64,000 bases of DNA from Ophiura sarsii (lineage: Eukaryota; Echinodermata; Ophiuroidea; Amphilepidida; Ophiuridae): contig CM069455.1 in the NCBI GenBank assembly GCA_035610835.1, positions 49,572,955-49,636,954 of the forward strand. The letters run 5' to 3'. This document shows positions 1-12,438 of this stretch, piece after piece (the stretch's first letter is position 1; every line of letters starts with the position of its first letter). A model generated the notes under the pieces. That model saw only the letters and a list, made by a program, of their open reading frames with translations, had not been told where the DNA came from and made no database searches. A program made the position numbers and the translations under genes.

Positions 1-844
1 AATTAATGGACATTAGGCGTCGAAAAACTTGGTTTTTCAATTGTAATTTTCACTTGAAAAACTAGGATTTTCAATCGATAAACCAAGTTTTTCGGCGAAA
101 AACTTGGTTTTCGAGTTACTGGACATTGGGCCTGCTATACATGTATCCTATTTATACCAACAACAGAAACTTCTGAAACTGAAAGAATAAAAGTTTAAAA
201 ATAACAAGATGATGATGGTGTGAGTGACTGTGATTACAAGTTATTAGTAACATACATATTCATGTTTTGAATTACTGTCATAATTGTGCACACTGTACAG
301 TATCACAACTGTGACGTCTAGCGCGGTGCATAATCGCATTTGGTGTACATAATGTACATGTAGATTACTAAGTTAAACCATGGTTAAACCATGGTTAAAC
401 CAAATAAACACATAAAATACGGACAACCAAAAATTCTGCCGGGCAACTATAATTTTCTGCTCGGACAACCAGATGTTTTTCCTTAATTCGGACACTGCTA
501 AAAGTATAGCGTAAAAAAATAAACATGAAACCTATTTGTTCCATTAATGCATGAAGGGTATGCACAGTTCTTCCATGATTGTATGGAAGTTATCAGTAGC
601 GTAGCCAGGGGTGGGAGGGGGCAGGGCAGGGGTAGATATTTACCATGCGATTTTGTTTGGCCGGTTTTGAAGACAACTACATCGAAAACCGCTGGAGTTG
701 GATAACCAACTCCAGTATCAGTATCATTTATTGCAATTTAATCCGTTGTTAAGCGTTCGTCCCATTCACTCGATCACGTAACCTCGTACGCATAATTTAA
801 CCTTGAATATTCGAAAACACGCCCGCGTCCGGCATCGTTTGGGA
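1..844. other. repeat debris, no gene
   Basis: The first ~130 bases form a small foldback of GAAAAACTTGGTTTTTC repeats bounded by similar GGACATT motifs. 370-405 is a tandem GGTTAAACCAT repeat. 594-640 looks like a truncated end of the GTAGCGTAGCCAGG element family seen complete at 36450-36806. No coding exon recognised. Confidence 0.5.
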
Positions 845-940
845 GAGCGTGTTGGCGCAGCGGTAGATACCCTCGCTTTGCACCAATGAATCCCGGGTTC
901 GAAATCTGTACTCGGTCGGGCTTTATGTGCATTTCACTGT
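845..940 (+). repeat. tRNA-derived SINE head
   Basis: A pol III A-box-like stretch (ttggcgcagcggtaga) is followed ~40 bases later by a B box (gggttcgaaatct). There is no clean cloverleaf with a paired acceptor stem, so this is read as a tRNA-derived SINE or tRNA fossil rather than a functional tRNA. Confidence 0.5.
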
Positions 941-959
941 AAACAAAAACTTGTCGTTT

Positions 960-2090
960 CAACTAATTAAAATTAGTTAAAACTATGTCTAGTTTTACTC
1001 ATTTATATTGGTAACTCCTGCTTGGCTAATCTGAAAACTTAGTTTTGTTGGCTCAACGATTCTTCTTTACCAATTTGTATTAGTAAAACCTTTAAAAAAA
1101 ATAGTTTGGCATGCTGCACTAACTGCTTCACTAAATTTTTGCAGGTTCTGTCAATACTATGTCTAGTTTTACTAGTTTAAGATAGTTCGGCACACTCAAC
1201 TACTTGTGGAAGTGGTTCTTCTGGTCGTACCAATTTGCTTTATTTAGTTTGTCCGGCCGTACCAATATGCTCTACTAATTTGCTGTACTACATAATATTA
1301 GTACATCCCATGTTATTAGCTGTAAGCTTACGGCCTAGGCCCGGGAATATACCGATGAAAAAGATAGCTAGCAGGTATTTATTTCAATCAGATTGAACAT
1401 TAAAAGCCCGCTTTGAATATTAAATGCAATTATGTGGAGCGTGTGATGGCGAATTGCTCATACTTGGATCATTGATTGGTAGGCCGCATGTGTCCGCCAT
1501 TAGGCCTATATAGCCGTCGTTTCTGCACAAATTGCCACACACAAACGCCATCCCCACGGTTTACATGATTGCATTCGATATTCCTGGACCTACCGTAAAG
1601 CCAACATTATGGCCGTAATATTTAATGTTCTCTTTGAGAAAAATAAATACCGGTTTTCCATCGTTTTCCTTCGGAATTTCACGCCAGTGTAGAAGAACGC
1701 ATGACTACGTGAAGACTGTGTGCTACGTCGTCTGCAGAAAAAAATATCATCACATGATCGCAACAGCGGGAATACTGAAAATCGTAGAACCACAATAGTT
1801 TGGACAGTTGTACTAATTAATTCAGAGTTTTACTAACTTATAACGATTTAACTGCTTAACTAAGTTCACACAAATTAGTTTATCCGCGATATAATGCTAA
1901 TTATTGATTGGTATAACCTGTGGTAGAACCTGTCGAACTATTTTAATTCATGGCAAAATAGTTAAGCCAGATTGTAGACTCGTCAAGCACAGTTCCCAAA
2001 TAGTAGAATACTCCCAACTAAATATTTTTTAGACGCCCTACTAATTTTACTTTAAGTAATAGTTGGGCTCAATAAAAAACGAAGTTTTGT
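960..2090. other. intergenic or intronic AT-rich sequence
   Basis: Short repeated motifs (ttttactaatttg and its complement) recur at 1000-1320 and 1800-2060, suggesting an old foldback element with internal material. No open frame with exon signals. Confidence 0.35.
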
Positions 2091-2094
2091 TTTC

Positions 2095-2400
2095 AGTGTT
2101 GGTTTATCACGATCCATACACGCTCTCGCAGGTTTTCTCCGGGATCTCCGGTTTCCTCCTGCTTTCAAAATCTGTGATTAGTTGTTTCGGTTATCAAAAA
2201 CTTCCTTGACCCAATGGTATTTGGGGAGCTGCATGGAAAAATGGTGGATGTTACAATCTAAGTGCGGATAGGTTTGCGCTAGAAATTGGCAGCACCCTAG
2301 TTGATGCGACCTGATTCTGATGATTCACCAGCAGCGAAATTACAGCGCTTTGATCACTTTGGAAAGGCGCTATATAAATACTAATTATTATTATTATCGT
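2095..2400 (+). repeat. SINE ending in (ATT)n
   Basis: It ends aaggcgctatataaatacta followed by (att)n, a common 3' end of metazoan SINEs. An inverted, diverged copy at 48209-48395 shares the caccagcagcgaaattacag-type core and the gttgatgcga...gcgctagaaa blocks, which shows a dispersed family. Confidence 0.7.
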
Positions 2401-3002
2401 CTGACCTTCATAGCCCTATGTATTAAAATATCGAACTGATCAAATAAATTGTAAGATGACGCAATTTTAAAAATCGCATACATTCATGTGTAGGGGTCAC
2501 ACCACTAAATAAAGCTCCATAGGGATAAGTACAAAAACACTGATATAAAACTCTGTTTTAGACCACTAAATTGCGAAATTGGACCCCGTATAGAGTCATT
2601 TTTTCTTAAAGGTGATCACATTTCCCCACCAAAAAAGTGGAAAAAAATAGGTAGGTGAACCTGCTCGTTTTTCCAAAATATGCCCATGGAGTTGACTACC
2701 TCTCTGACGAGCTTGGAAATGTCGCCGTAATCGCCAATGTTTCCAGTAAAAAGCACAAATGTGAAAGATCTCTCAAAATTTTCCTAGATGATATTCACAG
2801 TTTATAGTCAGGGTGCATGTAGGTGATGTCACATCAATCATAATCAATAAAGAATCATAGGCATGTACATGTACGCAATGGTATTACTGTAGCTTACTGT
2901 CAAATCTTTTTAAGTGAGGATTTTGTGATGCATACTTTCCGATTTTAGTTGTAAACACCGTCCTTAAGGGTAGGATACCCCCATTTAGTGTAGTGCACCC
3001 TG

Positions 3003-3718
3003 TAACTCTTTCCACGCGGCTAATACTTAGGCCCTATACAATATTATAAAACAGATTTTTTAGAACCTTTCCAACTTTCAACGTCTATCTCCAGGATTAC
3101 TAAACCAATTACTAGGCCCTACACTGTAAAAATGGTGTCTTACAGAACCATGTAAGACACATCTTGGCAATAGACATGTATTCAACAATAGATAACAAAG
3201 AAAACAAAAACAGGTGTCTTGCCTGAAGACACATTGAAAGACATGAAGACATAAGATATGAAGATACAAGTCATGTCTCTATGCAAGTCATATCTTGACA
3301 AAAGACACATTTGTAAGACGCGTCTCATGTAGCGGGTATAGGGAGACGCGTACGTTTAGAGACATGTGTCTAACCAGCAGACATGTCTTCTTGCGAGATG
3401 TCTTGTATTAATACATGACTTGTGTCTAATTGAAGACGTCTTACAACCGAATTAATTGAGTCATGTCTTACAAAGTGTCTTCAGGCAAGACACTTGTTTT
3501 TGTTTTCTTTGTTATCTATTGTTGAATACATGTCGCTTGCCAAGACGTGTCTTACATGGTTCTGTAAGACACCATTTTTACAGTGTAGGCATGTTTGCAC
3601 TTATAATTTGTAGTGCATTTCTCATGGTGATGAAATTAAATAATTTCGACATTTTTGAAGGATTGTGTTACATTTTGGAACTGTCGTATGCAGACGACTG
3701 CCGCGTGGAAAATGTTAA
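3003..3718 (+). repeat. MITE of the CCACGCGGC family, split by a foldback
   Basis: The left part 3003-3117 (taactctttccacgcggc...) and the right part 3600-3718 (...gccgcgtggaaaatgttaa) together match complete copies at 33366-33615 and 58504-58748. The interruption is the 3118-3599 element. The terminal inverted motif is AACACTTTCCACGCGGC. Confidence 0.75.
3118..3599. repeat. foldback element inserted in a MITE
   Basis: Near-perfect terminal inverted repeats begin CCTACACTGTAAAAATGG and continue through GTGTCTTACAGAACCATG for over 40 bases. The interior is packed with GTCTT/AAGAC motifs. It lies inside the MITE at 3003-3718. Confidence 0.8.
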
Positions 3719-4010
3719 CAATTTATTGCGTTATGAATTACCATATTCATTTGTCGAAAACATTCGGATTCAATCACGTAATCACAAGAAAGTTATGTTT
3801 GTAAAACTTTCATCATATCGAAACAGACAAACGATTAGTGGACTGTGAAAATGCGTTATCAAGCGTGCAATTCGCAAGCAATAATGAGAAAATCACAACA
3901 ACATTACCCAGCACGCAAGAGATTAAGGCCCGCGTCTGCTCCTGGACCAGATCTACGAAATAAAGCTCACATCTAAGCTAGGCTAGGCGTTCAATAACCA
4001 TATTAAAAAC
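3719..4010. repeat. dispersed repeat, copy 1
   Basis: 3720-3990 and 6030-6355 are diverged copies sharing gcgttatgaattacc, tttgtaaaactttcat, cacgcaagagattа-like and ctcctggacca blocks. Unknown family; open frames in it are incidental. Confidence 0.55.
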
Positions 4011-6029
4011 CAGTAGGGAGGATGGGCAACTGGTCCGGTTAGGTTAAGCATATTTCATGATATAAAAGATTAAAGCTCGTGTAAATATTTATAGAATTGC
4101 TATGAAAATATCACCCATGTAACTATTTACATATAACATATAATCAATGTTAAAAAATATCTAAAGAAGAGGCCAATTACCACTAACTGGAAACTTTACT
4201 TGGCACGGACCAGTTACCCACAGTGAGTTACCCCATCAAGTGAATGACAACACGGAAACTAGGCAGTATTTTCTTCACAAACATATTTCCATATTATTTA
4301 ACATGTGAAAAGGATACATGTCTCATGAAACCCATGTTTTATACACTTTCGTGGTTAACGTGTAAATAGCAGTATATGGTGTACAAAGCAAGCGAAATTT
4401 TCGACTGCACATTTATTAGATAAAACGATATGAACCTAGTATGGTTACATGCTTGTATTATTCAGATGCCCCATACATTTGTCTATATATATACCCCTTT
4501 CTTTAATGATTTCATTTACTTCATATAATCATCATTTAGTACTTATAATAAACCATCTTGATATTTAGCCAGCTTTTCATGTTAGAGGGGAAGTTAGTCA
4601 ATATGACAATGATGACCCAACGGTTAATATACACAAAAAAGCAGTGGATAAATTACATACATCATGATATTTCGTCATAGCAAATACCTTTACAGACACC
4701 ATTCAAAATATAATAAAGATGTAATTCATAATACCGAGATTTTAAACCATTCTAAAGCAATTGCATGTCATATTGTAATCCTTTTATAGCAGAAATAGTG
4801 GTATTAGACCCGAAATGCCCGAAAATGTCTAAGAACTAGAAAGAATGTGAATTATTTCATATTCTATTCACATTTCAATACCGAGTCATGTTTTATTGAC
4901 ACAAAAATCTAATTTTCCAAATTAATTTTACAATTTTGATTAAGTTTTTGCAGGCGGACCAATTGCCGGTGCCCCATACCCCTTTGGACCACTTGCCCCA
5001 ACAAATGACGTAGCACTTTGTCGAGATAAAACACTATTCAAACACGCCTGTGACGTAATACATTTTTACGCCAAAATGTTTTAAAACATACCACCCTTTG
5101 TCATAATAATCAATAACTCCAATACATTTCAGAAAAAAAGGCAAAACTACATATTTGTTTTTAGCCATTACACAGATTTCTGCAGCCAGCGAGTATCTTT
5201 GAATTCGCAAATATTACGGCGTTCGGGTCCTACAAGTAGACGAGTGTCTTTAGACAAAATAAGAAATGGTGTACTTTGTTATTTGCAAATTCATAAACTA
5301 ATAACTCTACCAAATGAATACCCGTGATAATGATTTAAGTTGAAGCATTCTTTAAATGATAATATTGATCGCAAATCTAAACCACCACCAATGTCCTAAT
5401 TTAGCAATATGCACCATTTTACGGTCATTTCAACTACAACCTATGGTTTTAATCATATTTCGGAAAGTCCCTATATAAGCACAATACAATATAGCACCAT
5501 GCAATATGCACCTAGCATCTTAAGACGACTATAATACTGCATGTATATATTTACTGTTGCATATCTGTCAATCATATAAAGTACATTAAACATGATCTAA
5601 ACCCATCTTCATATATCGCCCATACTATCTGTGAATTTTCAATCAGTCACTCAAGGAGTTGGCTTCAAAGATCTGGAGAAAATCACATGTGTAAATACCC
5701 TAAAGTTCCAAATGTTTTGGATTGTAGAAGGTAAGGATATGTCAAGTATCAACAAAAGTCAAGTTGCCCCATATTCCCCTAATACATTAATTAGATCATG
5801 TCAAGATTTTCAAAATGTCATAGGGGTATTTTACCATGATTACAATATCGAGCTGATTCATAAGATGACGCATTAATTCTTGTGTCGAAAAATAATAATT
5901 TAGAGGACCTATTTCCTTATTTTTGAGATTATTGTTTCTCACAACAGTAAATAAGATTAGCTCTGGGGTAGCTTTCTGGCAGCAACTCGCTTGCCTTTCG
6001 GTTTCGGATGACCTACTTCATTGTTTAGC
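4011..6029. other. AT-rich non-coding stretch
   Basis: No coding exon, RNA gene or clear inverted repeat recognised. A short open segment near 5631-5735 ends at a gtaagg but has no family match. Confidence 0.4.
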
Positions 6030-6355
6030 AATATATTGCGTTATGAATTACCTACATGGGACCTACATCATTCATTTTGTCAAAACCATGATTTGTATTC
6101 AATGACCTGATCACGAGTAACTTCTTTTTGTAAAACTTTCATATCGAAACAAACGTACGACAGGGGCATGTGAGCATGCATTATCTTCACGTTCATAAGG
6201 TTTGATAACACCACAAAAATCAAATTTATTCACAAGCAAGCAATGAATGAGAAAAATCGCAGCAATATTACTAAGCACGCAAGAGATTATGGCCGTCTTC
6301 ATGCTCCTGGACCAAATTTACGGAATAAAGCGCAATTCATGCTATGCTAGGCGTT
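6030..6355. repeat. dispersed repeat, copy 2
   Basis: Diverged partner of 3719-4010 in the same orientation, with extra sequence in the middle. Confidence 0.55.
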
Positions 6356-6377
6356 TAGATAGGCTATCAAGGTGGAT

Positions 6378-7770
6378 GTCCCAATCACAAGAAATAGGAA
6401 CATTTGAAAAACAATAATACATATATAAGGAATGTCGAAAAATGTGGATGTGTCTTTTTCAAATCGTTACATGAAATCGGAACATTTGAATAATAAAATA
6501 ATACATAAAAAATGTCGAACAATTTGGATGAATCATTTTAACTCGTTACAAGAAATCGGAACATTTTAAAAACAACATAATACATAAAAAATGTGTGTGG
6601 ACTGTGGATGTGTCATTTTCAAATCGTTATAAGAAATCAGAACATTTGAATAATAAGATAATACACATGCATGGTATGTCGAACAATTTGGATGAATCAT
6701 TTTAAAATCGTAACATGAAATCGTAACATTTGAAAAACAATATATACATAAGAAATGAAGAACATTTTGGAGGTATCATTTTCAAATCGTTACATAAAAT
6801 CGGAACATTTGAAAAATAATATAATACATGAGAAATGTCGAAAAATGTGGGTTTATCATTTTCAAATCGTTACATGAAATCGGAACATTTGAAAAACATT
6901 AAAATACATAAGAATTGTCGAAAAATGAGGGGGTTTCATTTTCAAATCATTACAAAAAATCTGAATATTTGAAAAACAATTTAATACAAAAGAAATGTCG
7001 AAACATTTGGATAAATCATTTTAAAATCGTTACATGAAAGCGGAACATTTGAAAACAATATAATAAATAAGAAATAAAGAACAATTTGGAGGTATCATTT
7101 TCAAATCGTTACAAGAAATCGGAACATTTGAAAAACAATATAGCCTAATAACCGTATTATACACAAGAAATGTAGAAAAATGTTGGTGCATCGTTTTCAA
7201 ATCGTTACATGAAATCGGAACATCTGAAAAACATTAAAATACATAAGAATTGTCGAAAAATTAGGGGGTTTCATTTTCAAATCGTTACAAAAGATCGGAA
7301 CATTTGAAAACAAATCGTTAGAAAAAATCTGAACATTTGAAAAATAATAAAATACATAAGAAATGAAGACAAGTTGGAGGTATCCTTTTCAAATCCTTAC
7401 GTGAAATCGGAACATTTGAAAAACAATATAATATATAAGAAATGTCAAAAACCTTAGATGTATCATTTTCAAACCGTTACGAAAAATCGGAACAATTTGA
7501 AAAACAATATAATATACATAAGAAATGTTGAAAAATGTGGGTGTACTGTATCATTTTCAATTCGATACAAGGAATCGGAACATTTGAAAAACAATATAAT
7601 AAATAAGAAATGAAGAAAAATTTGGAGGCATCATTTTCAAATCGATACAAGGAATCGGAACATTTGAAAAACAATATTATACATTATAAGAAATGAAGAA
7701 AAATGTGAAGGTATAATTTTCAAATCGTTACAAGAAATCGGAACATTTGAAAAAACAATATTATACATAG
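6378..7770 (+). repeat. ~80-bp satellite array
   Basis: About 17 imperfect units share aaatcgttacatgaaatcgg, aacatttgaaaaacaatat and aagaaatgtcgaaaaatgtg. Spacing between successive tcgttac motifs is mostly 78-83 bases. A second block of the same satellite, in the same orientation, lies at 13755-14095. Confidence 0.92.
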
Positions 7771-8378
7771 GCCTAGTCAGTTTGTGTAATTTTTTAGAAT
7801 TGATTCTATTCTTCAAAAAATAGATTTTTCTCATAGCTTGTGTATTGGTAGGCCCTTGGGCACTAACAACCAGGGTGACTTTCAAAAAATTAAAAATCGA
7901 CCTGTTGCCATGGTAACCCACCAAAAACGAATTTGGGCCATTTTGGACCATATTTGCCCTGAAATTTACTCAAAATTATCTTATGTCAAGAGCTCACCAT
8001 ACCAAAACGTGATATTTCTGGAACCTTAAAATACAATCACCTCAAAGTCAAAGGACAACTCTTCTCCTACTGACTGCATCATTTAAGGGTAAATATCTTA
8101 CTCCTAAAGGTAAATGCTAAGTATTTAAAGGTTGCCTATTTTCAGTTTTGAAAAAAGGCGATTTTTGACAAAATGTATTGCCTTAAAAACAGGGGTGCCA
8201 GAAATTTGTCTTTACTGGTGTGAGTACTTAAATGTATTGCCCTTTCAAATCTGTAAAAAGTAGCTTGGGCAAATGGTATTCCTAAGTACAGTGTTGCCAG
8301 GAACTACAGCCTTTTTGAAATCTGAGAATTTTGACCAAATAAGCCTTTTTAACCATATTTGTTATAAAAGCAATTGTT

Positions 8379-9096
8379 ATTTAGGGGGGACTTAAGGAAG
8401 TTTTTTGTTGAATTTTGTTAGTGCTGTAATTATTGAACCATGACTCAAATGTCTATAAAAGTATACCTTTTTGGAAAGAAAATGGATCAGAGAATCCAAA
8501 TCTGGCATCAATTTTGACCAAAAATGTTGATTTTTTGAGAAAATCACACAAAAATCACTTTTTTGACCCAATTTTTTTGAACAAAGCTAACAAACATAAT
8601 TTTGAGTTAAAAATGCCCAAATCACTTGATGATGATGTTAAGACACTACTGAAGGGACGATTTTTTTTATTTTAAATCTAATCCAATATTTTTTGAAATT
8701 TGGACAAAAAAGTGTAAAAAAAAAAAAAAATCATTTTTTTCACGTTTTTTGGCACTTTTTGGTCAAAATTTTCAAAAATATTAGATTTGTTTTTTAAAAA
8801 AAAAATCGTCCCTTCATTAGTGTCTTAACATCATTATAAAGTGATTTGTTGTTTTTTTACTCAAAATTATTTTTTGTTAGCTTTGTTCAAAAAAATTTGG
8901 GTCAAAAAAGTGAATTTTGTGATTTTCTCAAAAAATATACTTTTTTGGTCAAAATTGACGCCAAATTTGGATTCTCTGATCCATTTCCTTTCCAAAAATG
9001 TATACTTTTATATAACTTTGATTAATAGTTCAATAATTACAGCACTCACAAAATTCAAAAAATTAAATCAAAAACATCCTTAAGTCCCCCCTTAAA
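8379..9096. repeat. 720-bp long palindrome
   Basis: The left half from ttaggggggacttaagga is the inverted complement of the right half ending ccttaagtccccccttaa, centred near 8735. Landmarks pair throughout: ggatcagagaatccaaat at ~8490 with atttggattctctgatcc at ~8965; cttgatgatgatgttaagac with gtcttaacatcattataaag. No coding capacity. It lies inside the left arm of the 7831-13751 element. Confidence 0.85.
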
Positions 9097-9343
9097 TGAT
9101 ATTCAATCAAAACATATTCTAATAACTCGGTTATATTCTTGTGGTTGATTGCAGAGACTAATCTGTAATACAAATTAGACCTGTTCAAAACATATTCTAA
9201 TAACATACATTCATTTGGTTATTTCAAAGGGTAATATGAGTTTTGCCTGGGTTACTGGAAAACACCCAATTGCATACACATACAGTATACACAAATCCAG
9301 CAGCATTATAGTTTCTTGATAGAAATTCACACACCCTTCCCAT

Positions 9344-9836
9344 TTAAGGGGGTGTGAACCCTCAGGTATAATAGCCTCCGTAAAATTACCGTAACTTCTT
9401 CATTGTTCATTTAATCTTGATCAAAGTATACATTTTCTTGAAGGAAAGGGTTGAATATAATGATTTATTTTTAAAATATTGACCAAAAAGTGCCATAAAA
9501 TGTGATTTTTTGGACCTCCAAAATCATGAACATAACATACACAAATCCAGGGTAAAAAGGGCACACGAAACTAACCCTAGAGAATTGTATTAGGATTATA
9601 ATAAAACTAAATAAAACGACAAAATTTGACAAAATATATTTTTAGTTATCTTGACAAAACCTACAATTGGTCCAAAACGTGTTTTTTTTATAATTTCTCC
9701 AAAATGGTCAATTTCATGTTCATTGTTGGATTCATTGACCTCTTTTCTTCATGAAAATGTATACTTTTATATAGATTGATTGAAAAATGAAGTAGTTACA
9801 GCAGTTTTACGGAGGCTATGCTGAGAGTTCACACAA
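9344..9836. repeat. ACGGAGGCTAT-family foldback, copy 1
   Basis: Inverted ends: ggtataatagcctccgtaaa on the left and ttttacggaggctatgctga on the right, with taacttcttcatt/aatgaagtagtta inside. The same family appears at 22080-23673 (with an insertion) and as a half copy at 46707-46925. Confidence 0.75.
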
Positions 9837-11485
9837 GACATATGTTAGTTTTAGAGTTTACGTATCCATTTGAGATTTCACGGTGTAGGCCTAGAATCAT
9901 GGCAACCCTCCCTTGTTATTTCGAAACATAAAACAATGTTCTATAGATGGTGTGACCGGTGACGTCATGTATTTACAAATGGGACACCCTCTCTTGATTC
10001 CCTCCGGGCAGAATATACAGTAAAGTTAATGAAGACAACATGAAATTTCTTTCTAATGAATTGTAAAACTCATTTATTTTTAATTCTTTTTGTGAAATTC
10101 GATAGCTTATAGCATTCCTAAGCAAGTTTAAAGACAGTTTTGATAACAATTTGCTGTAACACCACAATCTAGTTAGAAAACCTGATCTGGCCTATGTAAA
10201 CTATAGGAATCTTGCCCGGTTAGTTTTGTCTCAAATCAACAGAGGGCGTCATAAATGTAAACAACGGTCACCTCATCTATAGATGTGAAGAGTAAGGTCA
10301 GGTTTGCAATTGTCATTCTTATTAAAGATATTTGCATCATATTGATATCAAAAATTTACCTTTCATTTATCAATATGTTGTGAACAGATTTGAAAGGGCA
10401 ATACATCTAACTACTACTGGAAGAGGACTTTTTAAGGCAAAACTTTTGGTCAATAATCGCCTCTTTTTTCAAAACTGAAAATAGGCAACCTTTAAATACT
10501 TTTGCATTTACCCTTAAGAGAAAGATGTTTTTGGTTGTTACCGTGGCAACAGGTCACATTTTCATTACAGATAACTCCTTGCAAACAACCACAATAATGT
10601 AACAGAGTTATACGAGTATGTTTTGATTGAATATCATTGAAAAAACACATGCTATATAACAGGGTTAAAAAGCCTTATTTAGTCAAAATGCTTAGGTTTA
10701 AAAATGGCTGTTGTTCCTGGCCACACTGTACTTATGAATATCATTTGCCCAATCTACTTTTTACAGATCTAAATGGGCAATACACTCTAAATACTTACAC
10801 CAGCAAGGACATTTTTCTGGCACCCCTGAAAAGGAGATTTTTAAGGCAAAAGTTTTGGTCAAAAATCACCTTGATTTTCAAAACTGAAAATAGGCAACCT
10901 TTAAATACTTAGCATTTACCTTTTAGAATAAGATATTCACCCTTAAATGATGCAGCCAGTAGGGGAGGAGGTTTTCTTTTGTGGTGATTGTATTCTAAGG
11001 TTCCAGTATTATTCTGTTTTGGTATGGTCAGTTCTTGACATAAGATTTTGAGTACATTTCAGGGCAAAGTTGGTCCAAAATGACCAAAATTGTTTTTTTG
11101 GTTGTGACCGTGGCAAATTGTCGAATTGTTATTACAGATTACCCTTTGCAATTAACCACAAGAAGTTATTAGAATATGTTTTGATTGAATATCATTGAAA
11201 AACACATGCTTTTATAACAAATAGGGTTAAAAAGCCTTATTTAGTCAAAATGCTTAGATTTAAAAATGGCTGTTGTTCCTGGCCACACCGTACTTAGGAA
11301 TATCATTTGCCCAAGCTACTTTTTACAGGTCTAAATGGGCAATACACTCTAAATACTTACACCAGCAAGGACATTTTTCTGGCACCCCTGAAAAGGAGAT
11401 TTTTAAGGCAATACTTTTGGTCAAAAATCACCTTGATTTTCAAAACTGAAAATAGGCAACCTTTAAATACTTAGCATTTACCTTT

Positions 11486-12438
11486 AAGGGGGGGGGGGGG
11501 GTCTATGTTAGTCAGATAGTAAAATTCAGTGCTTCGGACAAAAATGTTTGAGGTAAATTGGATTTTCGGTTCCGAAGTTATGGTCAATTGAGTTTCGGGT
11601 GTCTCAAAATATCGGTGGTGTTTTGTATACATTTGTATGTAGAAAACGCTCACCCTGCGATTTTAAGCATTTTCAGTTTTAATTAGTTTTTGATCAAATA
11701 ATTGTAACATTTGATGAAATTTATTTATTAAAATATTAAAATAATTAATTGCTCATAAATCATCAAAATTTCAAAGTCAACGTAATTTCTTATGTATTTC
11801 CTTATTTTTCTCACCCGGCTATTTTTAAGCCATTTATCTTTAAAAATCAATAAAAATGCTAATATAATTGCTATTTTCACCCAAAATAGCTCAAAATATG
11901 TCTAAATTCATGCTCTTCCATAATTGAACAACTATTTGTATCCAAAATGTCAACTTTTTTTCTTCTCGCCAATTTTAATATTTGTCATACGATTTGCACG
12001 ATATCTCAAAACTAGAAAACACGCAAACTTGCAATATGGGAACCAACGTAACTCATATTTGGAATAGATAATATTTGGAATGGATAATAAGCTTTGAATT
12101 ATAACGTAAAATTACCTGATTGGTCGGTTCCTGGTTACCATGGCAACCATATAAAAAATCCGGCTTCATCGGGTCGTGCGCATTGCTCCCATACATCATC
12201 TACCAAAGTATGGTGAACAGGCAACATTTAGTTTTCTAGTTATGTTAGTTCCAGTGTTTAGCCAATCAGAGGCCTTGACTGGTTACCATAGCAACCAGAT
12301 CAAAATAACGCGCATTTTTTGAAACGCTGTTACCTAAGCTTCAATTTGATATATGACTCTAAGGGGTAAACCCACGGTAACATTAAGAAAATCTGTTTTT
12401 AAAATTGGTGAAAATAACATAGACCCCCCGCCCCCTTA
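11486..12438. mobile_element. 950-bp TIR element with GGGGTCTATGTTA ends
   Basis: It begins with aagg(g)n tctatgtta and ends taacatagaccccc...ccttaa, an inverted pair of ~25 bases. It interrupts a tandem unit of the larger inverted-repeat element. The interior is AT-rich with no transposase. The homopolymer G and C at its ends may be miscounted. Confidence 0.6.

Noticed and set aside
845..940. Functional tRNA gene
   Set aside because: A and B boxes are present but no consistent acceptor stem or anticodon arm could be drawn; SINE origin fits better. The same applies to 30028-30095 and 38485-38540.
3456..3848. 130-residue frame
   Set aside because: It spans the end of a foldback and the right half of a MITE; no family match and not kept in other copies.
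6378..7770. CRISPR-like spaced repeat
   Set aside because: Units are imperfect and contiguous with no unique spacers, in a spliced eukaryotic genome; it is a satellite.
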